64,000 bases of DNA, taken from Neogale vison. Its lineage: Eukaryota > Chordata > Mammalia > Carnivora > Mustelidae. Where the stretch lies: positions 62,318,501 to 62,382,500 of the forward strand of contig NC_058091.1 in NCBI RefSeq assembly GCF_020171115.1. The letters are read 5' to 3'. Numbering within the stretch: the stretch's first letter is position 1; each line of letters opens with the position of its first letter. Made by a program: the position numbers and the translations under genes. The notes under the pieces are model-generated. The model saw only the letters and a list, made by a program, of their open reading frames with translations. It was not told the DNA's origin and searched no databases. Of this stretch, positions 44,991 through 58,199 are shown one piece after another.

Positions 44991-46050
44991 TAGAATATGT
45001 TTTTATCATAAGAAGTAGAAAAGGGAAATCTTGTATTCCCAAGGCGAAAGAAGATTAACATTTAATTCATATTTGCATAGTAAATTGAATCCTGAAATAA
45101 AAAGGCAGTCAAAAATCTTGAAAGACAACAAATTAACATTTTTAAGTTGGTTTCATAAATATATTTACCAAGGAAAAGTTATCTGGCTGACGAACAAATA
45201 TTTGAACTACAGGTTTAGAGGCAGAATAAATACTAAGCAGTTGTTCCAGTCTTCAGACTGCAATGCCAAATCCATCCCCCTGTTACTCACTAGCAATTTC
45301 CATTGACTGCAAGTACTCACAGACAGATACTTGAATAAAAGCCTATTACTAGTAGTAACATGAGCTCTCCAGCCAAAGGCAGCAGAAGCATAATCAAAAT
45401 CTCCTCTTGGCCATGCACATACTGCCTTTGAAAGGACATCTGAGTATCAGAGGACACTTTTGACTTATCCTTCCAAGGAACTTGGCTTGGGAGCCTAAGG
45501 ACCAGCAATGGGCCTGGATTCAAATACCTATCTATGGGTTTTCCCTTAATATCCAATTTGCCTGGAATTTCCCCAAACACTGAACAGTCATTTTCTTACT
45601 GTTTCATCTCTGCCAAACTCTCTATTCATAGTGACATTACTTTCTTAAGGTGGGGGAGGGAGTAGAATGTCTAAATTTATCCCTCAAATTCAGCCATTTT
45701 ATTATCTGCTCATGTATTATTTTTGTACTTAAAGCCATGGTCAGATCCATGCTATTGAGGAAAATTTATTTTTCACTCTCCCCTTTCCTGCCACCTGAAA
45801 AGTGCAGTTGGATAATAAAAGTGCATTTCCTCTGTGGCAGATTGGAAGAAGGGGAAATAGTGGGGAGGGGCAATTATAATTCATTAACAGCTATCTAAGT
45901 TCTATACCTAATACATAATCATATACAACATTCCAATCTAATTAACAAGTACTCTTTGCCAAATTAAAAAGATAAAGAAAATGGTTAAAATTCATGCAAA
46001 CCTCACACTCAATCTCAGGAACTCTTAGTTTTATTTACAATTAGCAAAGA
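44991..46050. other. Unique sequence
   Basis: The open frames at 45,031-45,306 and 45,317-45,580 lack domains. No gene called. Confidence 0.4.
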
Positions 46051-46054
46051 TTAA

Positions 46055-46280
46055 AAAAAAATAACACCTCATACTTACATAGGGTTTAGAGGTTTTGCAA
46101 GGTTTTCATGAACATTGTCTCATTTTGATCTTCAGAACAATTCAGGGAGGTACATATTGTTATTTCCATTTTACAAATAAAACAACTAAGATACAGACTA
46201 TTCAAATAAATTGCCCCTGACTTAAACAGTAAACATGGGTAAAGCTGGGACTTAAACCAAGGTCTTCTGGAAGCAATTCT
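46055..46280 (-). mobile_element. MIR SINE
   Basis: 'tgttatttccattttacaaa', 'gggtaaagctgggacttaaa' and surrounding sequence follow the reversed MIR. Confidence 0.75.
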
Positions 46281-47295
46281 ATCTTTTATCTCAATATGAG
46301 TCTTTCTTGCAGGTCCATGCAGTAAATGTTCATTTTTGGCACATTCCAACACTGTTTTTAATCAGTAGGAAAAAAAATATATAGACTTTTTTCCCTTGGG
46401 CTAAATCACCCCATTCATATGCAAACATTAGATTTATAAAATAATTGGTATAGATCCCATTAATACTGCCTTTTTTTCTTTCTTTAATATAGGTTGTCCA
46501 GACAGCTGATGTATGCAGATGTTATGATTTTATCATCTCTGTACATTTGAAATTATTTTGAAATGTCAAAGAGTTTTGATATTTTAGGTTTTACACTTCA
46601 TGTATTTCTCCCTGTGTATTATGGTTTCTGCCAAGCACCAAATTTAGCAGCTTTTCAGAGCTTTTTCTAGCCTGCCCCAAACAAGAAGCACTAGAAATTA
46701 CTGAAGACAAGTTGGCCTTGTAAGATTTCCAAACTAGTTTCTAAACCAAAGAAATTGAGTGAGATAAATTTAGAACTCTTGGGAGCTTTGAAAGTCTATT
46801 TGGATAAATTTCAGTCACTGCCAATGAACCAGCATGTCCTAGAAACAGAAAAGGTGATCAAAGTCTCACTTCCCAGTACTAGTCATCCCTCACAAAATGC
46901 ACAGGGCAAACTTTTCTTTATTAGAAAATAACACATTGTTTATTCAGAAACCAAACACATTTAGATGGTTGAAAGAGGGATTTGGAGTTGATTTTACTGT
47001 CATTATTACAGCTTTTGTTATTTAGAGGTTTTTTTGTTTGTTTGTTTTTCAACAATTTATATTTTCCTGGGGTTTTACCTACACCTACAATCACATCAAC
47101 TTTATAAATTATTTTTATTCTGGCCAGTGACTGTTTTACAAATCACAGGTTGAATAAAGAATGTACTGCACTTGAGTCATTTATGATAGTGAATTCATTA
47201 TAAGGTGATCAATAATGCACTGTATATGTGGCCCATTAATCAAGGTAGGGAGTATTTTCATTAAAGTAAACTGTTTATAGAATACCAGAAATGCC
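46281..47295. other. Unique AT-rich sequence
   Basis: No gene recognised. A (TTTG)n run lies at 47,031-47,046. Confidence 0.4.
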
Positions 47296-47299
47296 ATGG

Positions 47300-47570
47300 A
47301 TTTTTCTGGAAAGCAAAATGTCAATATGCTGAGAGTTCATTCCTTTTGACCCAATAATGAATTCTAGGAATCTGTTGTAATGCATCAGCCCTAAATACAA
47401 GAAATAACAGACTCCAAAGATGTTCATTACTGGCATTATTTATAACAGTGACAAGTTGCAAACAGCCAAATTATCCAATAATAGAGAAATATTTAAAAAT
47501 ACATTATATTCCTAACAATGAAATATCATATTGTAGCAATTAAATACCATTATGAATGTTTTAAAAGCCA
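47300..47570 (+). mobile_element. Old L1 3' part (first piece)
   Basis: 'ttttgacccaataatgaatt', 'tgttcattactggcattatt' and 'acaagttgcaaacagccaaa' follow the ORF2 end of L1M4/L1ME-type elements. It is interrupted by a MIR and resumes at 47,771. Confidence 0.8.
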
Positions 47571-47770
47571 TAAGGTTGTGCTTTGGAGTCAGACAGATTA
47601 GAGTTTGAATCCTGATTCTAATACTTTATTTAGTTCTATGAAAAATCTCAACTTTCTAAGTTGTCATGACATTTATAAAGGCATTGTCATTTAGAAATAA
47701 TATACATAACAAGTAGTACAAAGTTTGACACATTGCAAACACTCAACAATGTGTATTTACTATAAAATAT
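47571..47770 (+). mobile_element. MIR SINE nested in L1
   Basis: 'gctttggagtcagacagatt' followed by 'agtttgaatcctgattctaa' and a CACATTGCAAACACTCAACA-like tail is a near-complete MIR in + orientation. Confidence 0.85.
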
Positions 47771-48100
47771 TAAGGGGGAAGGAAGGAATTCAAAACCATT
47801 CACATATTATAATTTATTTATACAAAAATGCATGTGGATATAGGAAAAAGACTAGAAAGCAATATTAAAATATCAAAAAAATAGAGATTAACTCTAGAAA
47901 GGATACCTGTAAATTATAAATATTTATAACAGATGTGTTATACACATATATACCTACACATATATATACATACATACTTTCTATATTTTTTCAGATTTTC
48001 CCTAAAAAGTATTCATTTCTTTCATAACAAGAATAAAGAGACGCTATAACAATGTAAAGAAATATGTTCATTCAACATTTGGGGTCTTAAAATAAGCATA
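47771..48100 (+). mobile_element. Old L1 3' part (second piece)
   Basis: Matches the L1 3' UTR expected after the first piece (agattaactctagaaaggat; tcagattttccctaaaaagt). A (TA)/(CATA) run lies at 47,940-47,975. Confidence 0.6.
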
Positions 48101-48129
48101 AAGTATATATTTTTTTTAAATTTCCAACT

Positions 48130-48384
48130 TCAGATAATTTCCCATCCCACTCAAACTACATTTATCTTAGAATATTTTCTGAACATGCTCATTTAGTCTC
48201 CTATGCCTTCTGTCCATACTCTCCATGATGATCCCTGCTCATCTTTAAAGGCCAGCTGAAATGTTACCTCCTCTGCGAAGCAATTTTTAACTTTCTGAAG
48301 AAGTATGAGGTCCCTCTACCTCTGTGTTCCAGAGTATTCTACTTGGTATACAGCTAATGCAGGGTATCATCATCATTATCGCCA
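48130..48384 (+). mobile_element. L2 LINE 3' part
   Basis: 'ctcatctttaaaggccagct' and 'gaaatgttacctcctctgcg' match L2 well. Confidence 0.8.
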
Positions 48385-48550
48385 CACATTAAACATTTAT
48401 TAAGGTTTTACTTTCTAATATGTATTCCATATTATTAAATTCTCACAGAAGCCCTGTGAGTGAGATACTGTCATTGTTGAAATGACTCTCAAAGAGAGAT
48501 GCAATATTTTGATTCCAAATCCCATACCTTTAACCACAGTGCTATAGGCT
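48385..48550 (-). mobile_element. MIR SINE
   Basis: 'ttaaacatttattaaggttt', 'aaattctcacagaagccctg' and 'acctttaaccacagtgctat' follow a reversed MIR with an internal deletion. Confidence 0.65.
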
Positions 48551-49035
48551 CTTAACTCTTCTTATACCCTTAAGCTTAGAAGAGATTAGTGGCATCTCCA
48601 AAACTGGACATGGACTATTTCAGGTAAATATTGCTCATTTATGTTAATAAAATTTGCCTTGTATATCCTCTATCATCTCTGTCCCTTAAAACCTTTATAC
48701 CTACTTTTTTTTTTCCTTTTCCTTAGTTACTTCTTTGTGATCTCCTTCCTAGGAGAAATGTTCCTTTGAGGAAGAAAACATGAAACTAAGATCTAACAGG
48801 GTGAAGAGTAGGAACCACCAAAAACTGAGTTTTAAACATATAAATGTGAGCTTATTGCTTATCATTAAGAAGGCCAATGGATATATTAATCTTAAATTCA
48901 GCAAAAATTATCTGGTTTAGAGATAGAAATTGATGAATGGTCAACATGTAAAAACATTTACAGCATTAGACTAGATGAGACTTCCACAGAAGCTAGTATA
49001 GGTAAGAGAAAGGAGTTATCCAAGATCATAACCCT
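48551..49035. other. Unassigned sequence
   Basis: No confident repeat or gene; the last part may be more of the L2 copy that follows. Confidence 0.35.
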
Positions 49036-49039
49036 GTAG

Positions 49040-50550
49040 CAGTTTGACATGTAATTATCAGGGAGATAAGGTGGAACCAGCAAGAGAAATTCAGGAGAGA
49101 CCCATGAAGTCAAGTGAATGCAGAAGACTGAATTCTACTGGTAATTAAGTGAAACAAGCTTCAAAAATGAATGAGTGAGTAGGGAGGGGAGAAAGGGTGT
49201 CAAACACCACTGATGGTTCAAATGAGATGGGGACTAAATATTGACCACTTTATTTCACAACATGACTGAAACAGAGTTCAAGAGTGAATGAAAGGAGATG
49301 AATTAGTGTTGTGAATGTAGAAAACACTTTTGAGTGATTTGGCTATGAAAGGGAGAAGAAAAATGAAGTAGTGGCCTGGGGGACAAACAGGAAGGGAAGA
49401 AAAGATTTTTTTTCTAAGGATGGAAGAAATAATAGCATGTTTTTATGCTGAGCAGAATAATCCAATAGATTGCCTAATAGTGACAATGTGAGACAGAGAA
49501 GGGAGAGATGCTGGAGCAATGTCTTTGACTAAGCAAGAGGTGATGGGATTGATCATGTACAGAAATAAAAAACAGTGACCTTTGGAGCACAGATGGATCA
49601 TCCATAGCAACAGAAGAAAAGGGAGAGGAAATAGACACAAATATACTAAGTGGGTGGAATGGAATGGCAGAGCTCATGGAAGTTTTCTTCTGATTGCTAC
49701 TATTGTCTTGGTAAAATCACCACATGAGAGTGAAGGTTTGAGGATAAAAGAAAATGCATAAAACAGTCATCCAGGAGAGAGCCAATGGATGTACAAGGAG
49801 ATGTAGCCTGACTATCTGGCAAAACTGAGGGGCCATCTGAAGTCAGTAGACTTACATTTAAAATGAGAAGATTGGGTGTTTTTTTCAAGCCTGTATTGGA
49901 GCCAGTGCAGAACTGACCAGAGAATTGGATGGCAACATGTTTGGTTTTGCCAGAAGAGTTATTAGGAAGAAAGAAGGAGGCAAAGGGAGTTGATGAAAGC
50001 TAAGAGGTGAGAATACAAGGGAATAATGGACAGTTGGAAAAGGTGGATTAGAGTTCCTACAGTACTGTTGAAGTAAAACGATTAGAGAAAATGAGAAGGA
50101 AGGTAGGCAGTAGTAGCCAGAGAAGAGAATGCTTGAAATGGTAGTTAGGAAAGGGTTAAAGGTATTAGCGTGACAAAGTCTAGTGGGTGACCATGGTAGT
50201 CAATTATTTAAATTCAGAGTAGATAAGAAACTGAAAGGCCAGGAATGGATGGATCATCTGAGTGGTATAGGAGCCATAAGGATTTATGACGAGAGCAGTG
50301 CTAGAGAGAATATAGGAATGAGTTAAAACCTCTCACATCAAGGAGCATCAGAGAAAATATGAAAGTAAACAGGGGTTCTGTGGATGAGGCAGCAAGGAAA
50401 GGCAGTATGGTCAGAGAGAGTATGGTCAAACAACTTGAGATTCAAAGCTGTGATTTTAGGGAGGGGAAGGAGAAATAATGGCTTGCAAGTCGAAGTGAGG
50501 AGCAAGGAGAACACCTATCCTACCTTCTGCAACCTATTGAAGCGAGGCTG
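49040..50550 (-). mobile_element. L2 LINE, long reversed piece with decayed RT
   Basis: The sequence follows the reversed L2 ORF2 for about 1.5 kb, with 'agcatgtttttatgctgagc' and 'atgctggagcaatgtctttg' near 49,435-49,525. Translated on the reverse strand, 49,443-49,560 reads NPITSCLVKDIAPASLPSL, close to the L2/CR1 reverse-transcriptase start. Open frames at 49,443-49,640, 49,474-49,677 and 49,700-49,888 are fragments of this ORF in different frames, so it is dead. Confidence 0.8.
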
Positions 50551-51160
50551 TGGTAAAGAAAAGAGCTACCTCCTGAGAAAGTTGCAAAGGAATCACTATT
50601 CTCAAGAATCATGGTCCTTTCAAGCTGAACTTTGAAGTACTAGTTCGATTGTGTTTCTCAAGTTGAACTGGAGACTGATAATCAACTGAGCTAAAAAGGC
50701 AGCCTCTCCTCAATTTTGAAAAAGGAGAAAGAAACTGCAACAGAATTGTAGTTGAAAAGCACTCTAAAAGTGTGAGTGAATATCCTGGTGTGCTGATAAG
50801 CCACAATATATCACAGATGGAAAACATAATAAAAAGCCAAAGGATGTTAACAATCATCCATTAAATAAGTCAGAGACTGTAAGCAAAGTCTTTTTAGGAA
50901 AGAACTCAAGAAGTGAAATGAGGAACAAAAATGAATACCTCCATTATTAATAAAATAATGACAGTGGAAGCCGGATTAATGGTTAAGGGTCTGACTGCCA
51001 GAATCCTTGCCTTCCAAAAAGCCAGGATAATGCTCTGAATATAGTCAATAGTTTGGCTTTATTATTTCTTTTATTTTTCCCAATTCTCATCACTTGTTTC
51101 CATGCCAAACAGAAGGAGTTATGGGATACTAGAGAGCAGGGTAATACAATAGGACTGTCA
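50551..51160. other. Unassigned sequence
   Basis: No confident repeat or gene recognised. It may hold more decayed L2. Confidence 0.35.
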
Positions 51161-51164
51161 GTGA

Positions 51165-51310
51165 TGACAGAAATGTTTTATACCCACACTGTCAACACGG
51201 TAGCCACTAATCACATGGGGATATAGAGTCCTTGAAATGTGGTTAATATGACTGCAGAATTGAATTTTAAATTTTATTTAATTTTAATTAAATTTAAATA
51301 CCCAGGTAAC
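51165..51310. mobile_element. hAT-like non-autonomous DNA transposon fragment
   Basis: 'tgtcaacacggtagccacta' then 'ccttgaaatgtggttaatat' and an AATT-rich centre match an old palindromic DNA transposon family common in mammals. Family name uncertain. Confidence 0.5.
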
Positions 51311-51544
51311 TTTCAGTTTCTTGTCCTAAGAAGCTTGAAAAATCACCACTCTATCTTAACAAAAAGTAAAAAGTTAAACAAACAAAAATCAACAAGTCTT
51401 CTTAGATCCATAAGAGAAGTGACATTGCCCGGCAAACTGCTTCCCGCTAAATTGGAAAGACTAACAGAAGGACACAGAGAATCACAACTTACATGAGCAG
51501 AAACCAAGGAGCTGCAACCTCTGTGGAAACCAGTACTCAAGTAG
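51311..51544. other. Unique sequence
   Basis: No repeat or gene recognised. The frames on both strands here lack domains. Confidence 0.35.
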
Positions 51545-52789
51545 GAAGATGTAAACTATAATTGAAAAATTGCTAGACACTCAATGTGAACAACTCTGAA
51601 AGATTAAAAACTCTAGGGGGACCTCATCACTGGGAGTCAGGGGGAACCCAGGCGTTGGAGGGAAGGGGGGGCAGACTTGTGAGTTTTTATCCCCAGGGGC
51701 TCTATTAGGTTCTCACAGTGATAATCAGAGGAACGTCCCCTCCTGCTTCCAGCAGGGGGAGGAGAAAAGAAATAATTTTGCATTCTGCCAGAGTATTCTG
51801 TTCTTGACAAGGTCTGCCCTCAGGAAAAACTATTTAACCAGAGCCTAACCTGCCCGGGCTTTATCAGAGCCTAATGATCTGGAGTAAAGCAAATACCCAA
51901 CAGCAGCTGACTCCAGTCTTCCCAATGGAGGAAAAAAAATATCCCAATTCCAGCCCACTCTAGAGATCCTGCTGAGAAACAATGACGGTTCACAGCGGAG
52001 AGGCACAGATTCACTAAAAGACCAAGACCTAATCATAATACTATAGAATACCTCCCTTCCCCCCACACCTTACCACCATATTACTAAAAAAAATATTTAG
52101 AACCGTTCTTTTTACCCAGTACACCATGTCCAACCATCAAGAAAAAGCTACAATGCATAATAAAAAGCAAAAAGCACAATTTGAAGAGATATAGAAACAT
52201 CAAAACCAGAACTCAGAAATGGCAGAGATGTTGGAATTATCACACCAGGAATTCAAAACAATTATGATTAATATGTTAAGGGCTCTAATAGAATAGTAAA
52301 TAGCATGCAAGAACAGATGGGCAATGTAAGCATAGAGATGGAAATTCTAAGAACAAAGCCAAAAAAAAAAAAATTGCTAGAGACTAAAAATACTGTAACA
52401 GAAATGAAGAATACCTTTGATGGGCTTATTAGTAGACTGGATGTGGCTACGGAAAAAACCTCATAGTTTAAGGATATCTCAATAGAAAAAAAAAAAAGGA
52501 AAAGAAAGAAAAGAAAAGAAAGGAAAAAGTACAACAGAATAGACAGTTTAAGGACCATGGTACAACTATTAAAGGGGTTACATAGGCATATCAAAAGGGG
52601 AATATCAAAATACCTTTTGGTAGATATTTTCTACAAAATACATTTTAGGAATACCAAAAGGAGAAAAAAGAGAGAAAGAAACAGAGGATCTATTCAAAAC
52701 AATAGTGACTGAGCATTTCCTCAAATTAATAATGTCAGAGACTAATTGCAGATCTAGGAAATATATTCAATTTTATACACTTATGTATA

Positions 52790-52790
<1 letters not shown>

Positions 52791-52826
<36 letters not shown>

Positions 52827-52829
52827 GTA
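52791..52829. repeat. (GT)n(AT)n microsatellite
   Basis: Alternating GT then AT units inside the L1, between its ORF1 and ORF2 parts. Confidence 0.95.
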
Positions 52830-55205
52830 TTTATATTGCATTACAGCAACGATACAAGAAACAGGATGGAAGAATTAGGTTTATATTGTCATTAGAAGGC
52901 ACTTGTCTTACCCATGAAGTGGTTTAGTGTTATTTGCAAGTGGACTAGGATTAGTTATAAATTTTGCAAAATTTAGGGAATCACTAAAAACAAGTAAAAA
53001 AAAAAAAAAGAAAACCCGATATGCTAAGAAAAGAGAGAAAATGAAATCATATAAAATGCTCAGTTAGAATCACAAACAGTAGCAAAACATTGGAAGAAGA
53101 AAATGAGAACAAAAAAATAATGGCAACAGATAGAATACAGTAACAAATACAGGAGATTTTAATCCAAATATATCAATAATCACTTTGAATATCAATGGTC
53201 TATATGCACCAATTAAAAGACAGAAATGGTCAGAGTGGATCACTAAAGACCCAACTATTGGTTGTCTACAAGAAATCCTTGTCAATATAAGGACACATAC
53301 AGATTAAAGGGATTAAATGGATGGAAGATTCTAACACCAATCAAAAATAAATAGAAGTAGCTACATTACTTTCAGATGAAGCAGATTTCATAACAAAGAA
53401 AGTTTTCAGGGTTAAAGGGGGCACTACAAAATGATTAAGGGATCAATTTTCCAAGAAGATATAACAATCCTTAACATGGGTGCACCTAACAGAAGAGTGA
53501 CACAATATCTGAGGCAAAAACTGGTAGAAATGCAAGGAGAAATAGATAAATCCACTATTGTGGTTGGAGACTTCAACATACTGTATCAGAAATAGACAGA
53601 TCCATCAGGCAAAAACCCAGTAAGGACACAGTCGAACTCAACAGCAAAACAGACATTCTTCTGAGGTACCTCTGAAAAGACACCAGAATAGACCACATTC
53701 TAGACCATAAAACATGCCTTAACAAACTTAAAAGAATAGAAATCATAACACGTCTGCTCTGAGACTATAAATTACACTAGAAATTAAACTAGAAATCAGT
53801 AATAGAAAGATAGCTAGAGAACCCCAAAATACTTGGAAGATAAATAACACATGGATTAAAGAAGAAATCCCAAGAGAAATTTTAAAATATTTTTAATTAA
53901 ATAAAAACAAAAACATAATTTGGGGGCTGCAGTGAAAGCAGTACATAGAAGATGATCTATAATGTTGAATGCATATATTAGAAATGAAGAAAGATCTAAA
54001 ATCAACCATGGAAGCGTCCACCTTGGGAAACTATAAAAACAAAGAAAAATTAAATCCAAAGAAAGGAAAATAAAAGAAATAATAAAAATTAAAGTGGAAA
54101 TCAATGAAGTTGAAAAGAGGAAATCAATAGAAAAAAATCAATGAAACCAAAAAACTGTTTCTTTGAAAAGATTAATAAAATTGATAAGCCTCTAGGCAGG
54201 CTAAGAAAAAAAGAGAGTATACAAATTACAAATATCAGCAATGGAAGAGGGGATATCAGAACAGATCCCATGAACATTAAAAACAAAACAAATAAATAAT
54301 AAAATAATTCTATGATTACAAATTTTATAACCTAGGTGAGAAGGTCTGATTCCTTAAAAGTTACAATCTACCAAAATTCACACAAGAAAAAAACAGACAA
54401 TCTGAATAAGATTATATCCATTCAAGTAGTTCAATCATCAATTGATAATCTTTCAAAACAGAAAACACCAGGCTCAGATGAGTTCACTGGTGAATGCTAC
54501 TAAACATTTAAGAAAGAAATTATATCAATTGTCTAAAATACTCTTTTAGAAGATAGAAGCTGAAGGGATACTCTGCAACTCATTCTCTAAGTCCAGCATT
54601 ACCCTAAAACCAAAATCAGGCAAAGACATAACAAGAAAAGGAAACAACAGACCAATATATCTGATTAAGGGAAAAAAAAAAAAGATGCAAAAATCCTCAA
54701 CAATATATTAGCAAATCAAATCAAATAACACAAGAAAATAATTATGTGCCATGACCAGGTGGAATTTATCCCAGGTATATAAGACTAGACCAACATTTGA
54801 AAATCTATGTGTGTAATTTATCATATCAACAATCTAAGGAATAAAAATCATGTGGTCATATTAATAGATGCAGAAAAAACATTTGACAAAATTTAACACT
54901 CACTCATGATAAAAATTCTTGATAAACTAGGAATTAAGGGGAACTTCCTCAACTTGATAAAGAATATCTACCAAAAACCTACAATATCACACTTGAAGAG
55001 AAATTTAAACCTTCAGGAGGAACAAGGCAAGTATGCCTCTTCTCACTATTGATTTTCAATATTGTACTAGAAGTCTTAGCTAATGCAATATGAAGAAAAG
55101 AAAAAATAAAAGATATATAGATAGGGAAGGAAAAAATAAAACTGCCTTTTTTCACAGATGACATGATCACATATGAAAAAAAAAACAAAAGAACTGACAA
55201 AACCT

Positions 55206-55417
55206 GGGGTGCCTGGGTGATTCGGTTGGTTGGGCATCTAACTCGTGGTTTCAGTTCAGGTCATGATCTCTTGGGCTTGAATCTAGCCCTGAGTGGGGAA
55301 CCCTCACTCAGTGGGGCGTCTGAAGATTCTCTCCCTCTGCCGCTTCCCTCTGTGCATGTGTACACATATGCACACACTCTCTCTTTCTCTCTCTCCAGAA
55401 AATAAATCTGAAAAAAA
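55206..55417 (+). mobile_element. CanSINE, older copy, in L1
   Basis: A diverged CanSINE (GGGGTGCCTGGGTGATTCGG head) in the L1 reverse-transcriptase region. Flanks 'aactgacaaaac' and 'aattgacaaaac' are its target-site duplication. The 80- and 101-codon open frames across it are composites. Confidence 0.93.
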
Positions 55418-56302
55418 TAATTGACAAAACAAAAAACAGAAGACAATTCCTTTAATAAACAATTATAGCAAGGTTGGAGGATACAAGAGTAGTATACAAA
55501 AATCAATAGCTTCCCTATATGCCAGCAATATACAAATGGAATTTGACATTTAAAACACAATATCATTTATATTAGCACCCTGAAAATGAATTATTTAAGT
55601 ATAAACCTAGGAAAATATGCATAAGATCCATAGTTACCCTATGGAACTCTGATGAAAGAAATTAAAGAATTAAATTTAAAAATATTCCATATTCATAGAT
55701 AAGAAGACTAAATATTGTCAAGAATTTAGTACCACCCCACTTGATCTATAAAGTCACTCAATTTTTGTAAAAATTCTCTATTTAGTGGTATTGACAAACT
55801 GATTCCAAAGGAAAAGCAAAAGATCCAGAATACACAGCACAATATTGAAGGAGAAGAACAAAGTTGGAAGACTAGCACTACCCAACTTCAAGAATTACTC
55901 TAAAGCTACAGTAATCAAAACAGTGTGGTATCTGTGAAGGAATAGACTAATAGATCAATGGAACAGAATAGAGAGGGCAGAAATAGACCCACATAAGTAC
56001 AGTAACTGATCTTTGACAAAAGAGCAAAAGCAATAGAACAGACAAAAGATAGTCCTTTCAACAAATGGTGCAGGAACAACTGGACACTTACATGAAAAGG
56101 ATTGATAAGTATTTCATTAAAATTAGAAATTTCTGCTCTATGAAAGAAAGACACTGTCAAGAGAATAAAAAGACAAACCACAGAATAGAGAAAAAGCATT
56201 TACAAAAGACATATAAGATGAAGGACTGTTATCAAAAATATACAAAGAATACTTAAAATTCAGCAGTAAGAAAACAAACAACCCAATTAAAAATAGGCCT
56301 AT

Positions 56303-56511
56303 GGGGGCGCCTGGGTGGCTCAGTGGGTTAAGCCGCTGCCTTCGGCTCAGGTCATGATCTCAGGGTCCTGGGATCGAGTCCCGCATCAGGCTCTGTGCTT
56401 GGCGGTGAGCCTGCTTCCCTCTCTCGCTCTCTCTCTCTGCCTGCCTCTCTGTCTACTGTGATCTCTCTCTGTCAAATAAATAAATAAATAAAATAAAATA
56501 AAAAATAAAAA
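56303..56511 (+). mobile_element. CanSINE (mustelid type), young, in L1
   Basis: Almost consensus: GGGCGCCTGGGTGGCTCAG head, GGTTAAGCCGCTGCCTTCGG body, a CTCT-rich middle and an (AATA)n tail. The target-site duplication aaaaataggcctatg repeats at about 56,289-56,303 and 56,512-56,526. Confidence 0.97.
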
Positions 56512-57435
56512 AAAAATAGGCCTATGACCTGAATGGACCACACACCAAAAAAGATATACAGATGACAAATAAGCATGTGAAAAAAATGTTCTATCATGTG
56601 TTATCAGGGAAATGCAAATAAAAACAATAAGATTCCATTACACACATATTAGATTGCCAAAATCCAGAACATGAGCACAAAATGCCAAGGAACTGGAACT
56701 CTCCTTCATTAGGAGTAGGAGTGCAAAGTGATGCAGCCACTTGGAAAGATAATTTTGCAGTTTCTTACAAAAGTAAATACACTTTTATCATACAACCCAA
56801 CAACTGTGCTTCCTGGTGCAAAACTGCCAAAATTTGGGAGTTACAAGTCCTTCAGTAGTTGAATGGATAAATGAAATGTGATTCACCCAGACAATGGAGT
56901 ATTATTCAGTACTAAAAAAGAAATGTCGTATTAAGCCATGAAAAGACATGGAGAAAACCTAAAAGCATGTTACTAAGTGGAAGAAGCCAATCTGAAAAGA
57001 CTACATACAATTTGATTCTGATGATATAACACTCTGGAAAAGGCAAACTACGGAGACAGTAAAAAGAACAGGGGTTGCCAAGGGTTAGGAGTAAAGGAGA
57101 GTTGAATCATCATGTGCAGAGGATTTTTAGAACAGTGAAATAGTTTTGTATGATAGCATAATTGCTTTGTACATGACATGATACATTTGTCCAAACCTAT
57201 AGCTCGCATAACACCAAGAATAAATTGTAATGTAAACTGCAGACCTTGGGTAATAACGATGTATCACTCAATGTAGTTCCATAAGTTGTGACAAACATAC
57301 CACTCTGATTAGTCATTGGATATTGGGAGGCTGAGCATATAGGGGGCAGGGGAATGGGAGAACTCTCTGGACCATCCTTTCAATTTTGCTGTGAAGCTAA
57401 AACTGCTCTAGATATGAACTGTGTTAAAAACAATA

Positions 57436-58195
57436 GCCACAGATTGTCTACTCTAGTGGACAGTATGTTTTTAGAGCTTTTTAGCAAAGCAGGATAGAAA
57501 GCAGTTTGGGGGTAGGTCAGAAAAGTCTAGACAGATAAATAGGACTACCCTCACAACTTCCCCCTTCTTGAGGTTTATGTGTTGGTCAATTTAGCTGTAG
57601 AGCTTCCAGGTTCCAGAGCACTCAGCTCTCAGGAAACTGTTTTTATCCTCATTCATTGTCCTACAGGATAGCTCCCAAGTATATCTTTATTAAACAGATA
57701 TGCTTAAAACTTCAACCTATGTTACGGTATGATCTTATTTTAAATAAGGTGACTCTGAAAGTAAAAGCTCAAAATGAATGGAGAGACTAAACAGTTAAGC
57801 AATTAGGAAGATTACTTATTTTACAAACTGGTAGATTATTCATATGAGCTATTAGGAAAATACTTTAATTTGACTGGTAGTGGTAGAAAGTCATTTTTTA
57901 ATGATGGAAATGGATAAAACAGTACAGATTTTTTAATGAGAGTTTATTTGATTTTCCTTTTGCATAAATGGATTTTATGTACTGAAAAAGTAGCTAATTT
58001 TGATAGATATGACTGGAATTGGTTTTGCAACTGATGGCTATTGGAGCCAGCTTTCTCATTCTAATTTCTTTTCTGAAACTTTCAATTGAAGATGACATCA
58101 ATATTTATGTGAACTGGGAAAAAGAACCAAGGCACAAGGTACATAAAACCAATTAATGTAAATGGGAGAGGAAAACCCTAAAACCAAATCTAATG
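57436..58195. other. Unique sequence
   Basis: No repeat or gene recognised. Confidence 0.4.
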
Positions 58196-58199
58196 ATCC

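Larger units (their letters stand above)
51545..57435 (+). mobile_element. Nearly full-length dead L1 (L1M type)
   Basis: A 5' UTR-like part (51,600-52,080; ttttgcattctgccagagta near 51,776), decayed ORF1 (52,120-52,740), then ORF2. ORF2 shows endonuclease (NINGLYAPIKRQKWSEW frame near 53,195; GDFN near 53,569), reverse transcriptase (ILIDAEKTFD near 54,860; FTDDM near 55,151, where active L1 has FADD), and the ORF2 end at about 56,500-56,990. The 3' UTR ends near 57,435 (tttgctgtgaagctaaaact). Stop codons and small indels break every frame. Two CanSINEs, at 55,206 and 56,303, are inserted in it. Confidence 0.85.

Noticed and set aside
52268..52594. 108-codon reverse frame rich in Phe and Leu
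   Set aside because: Antisense of the decayed L1 ORF1, whose A-rich sense strand gives few stops in reverse.
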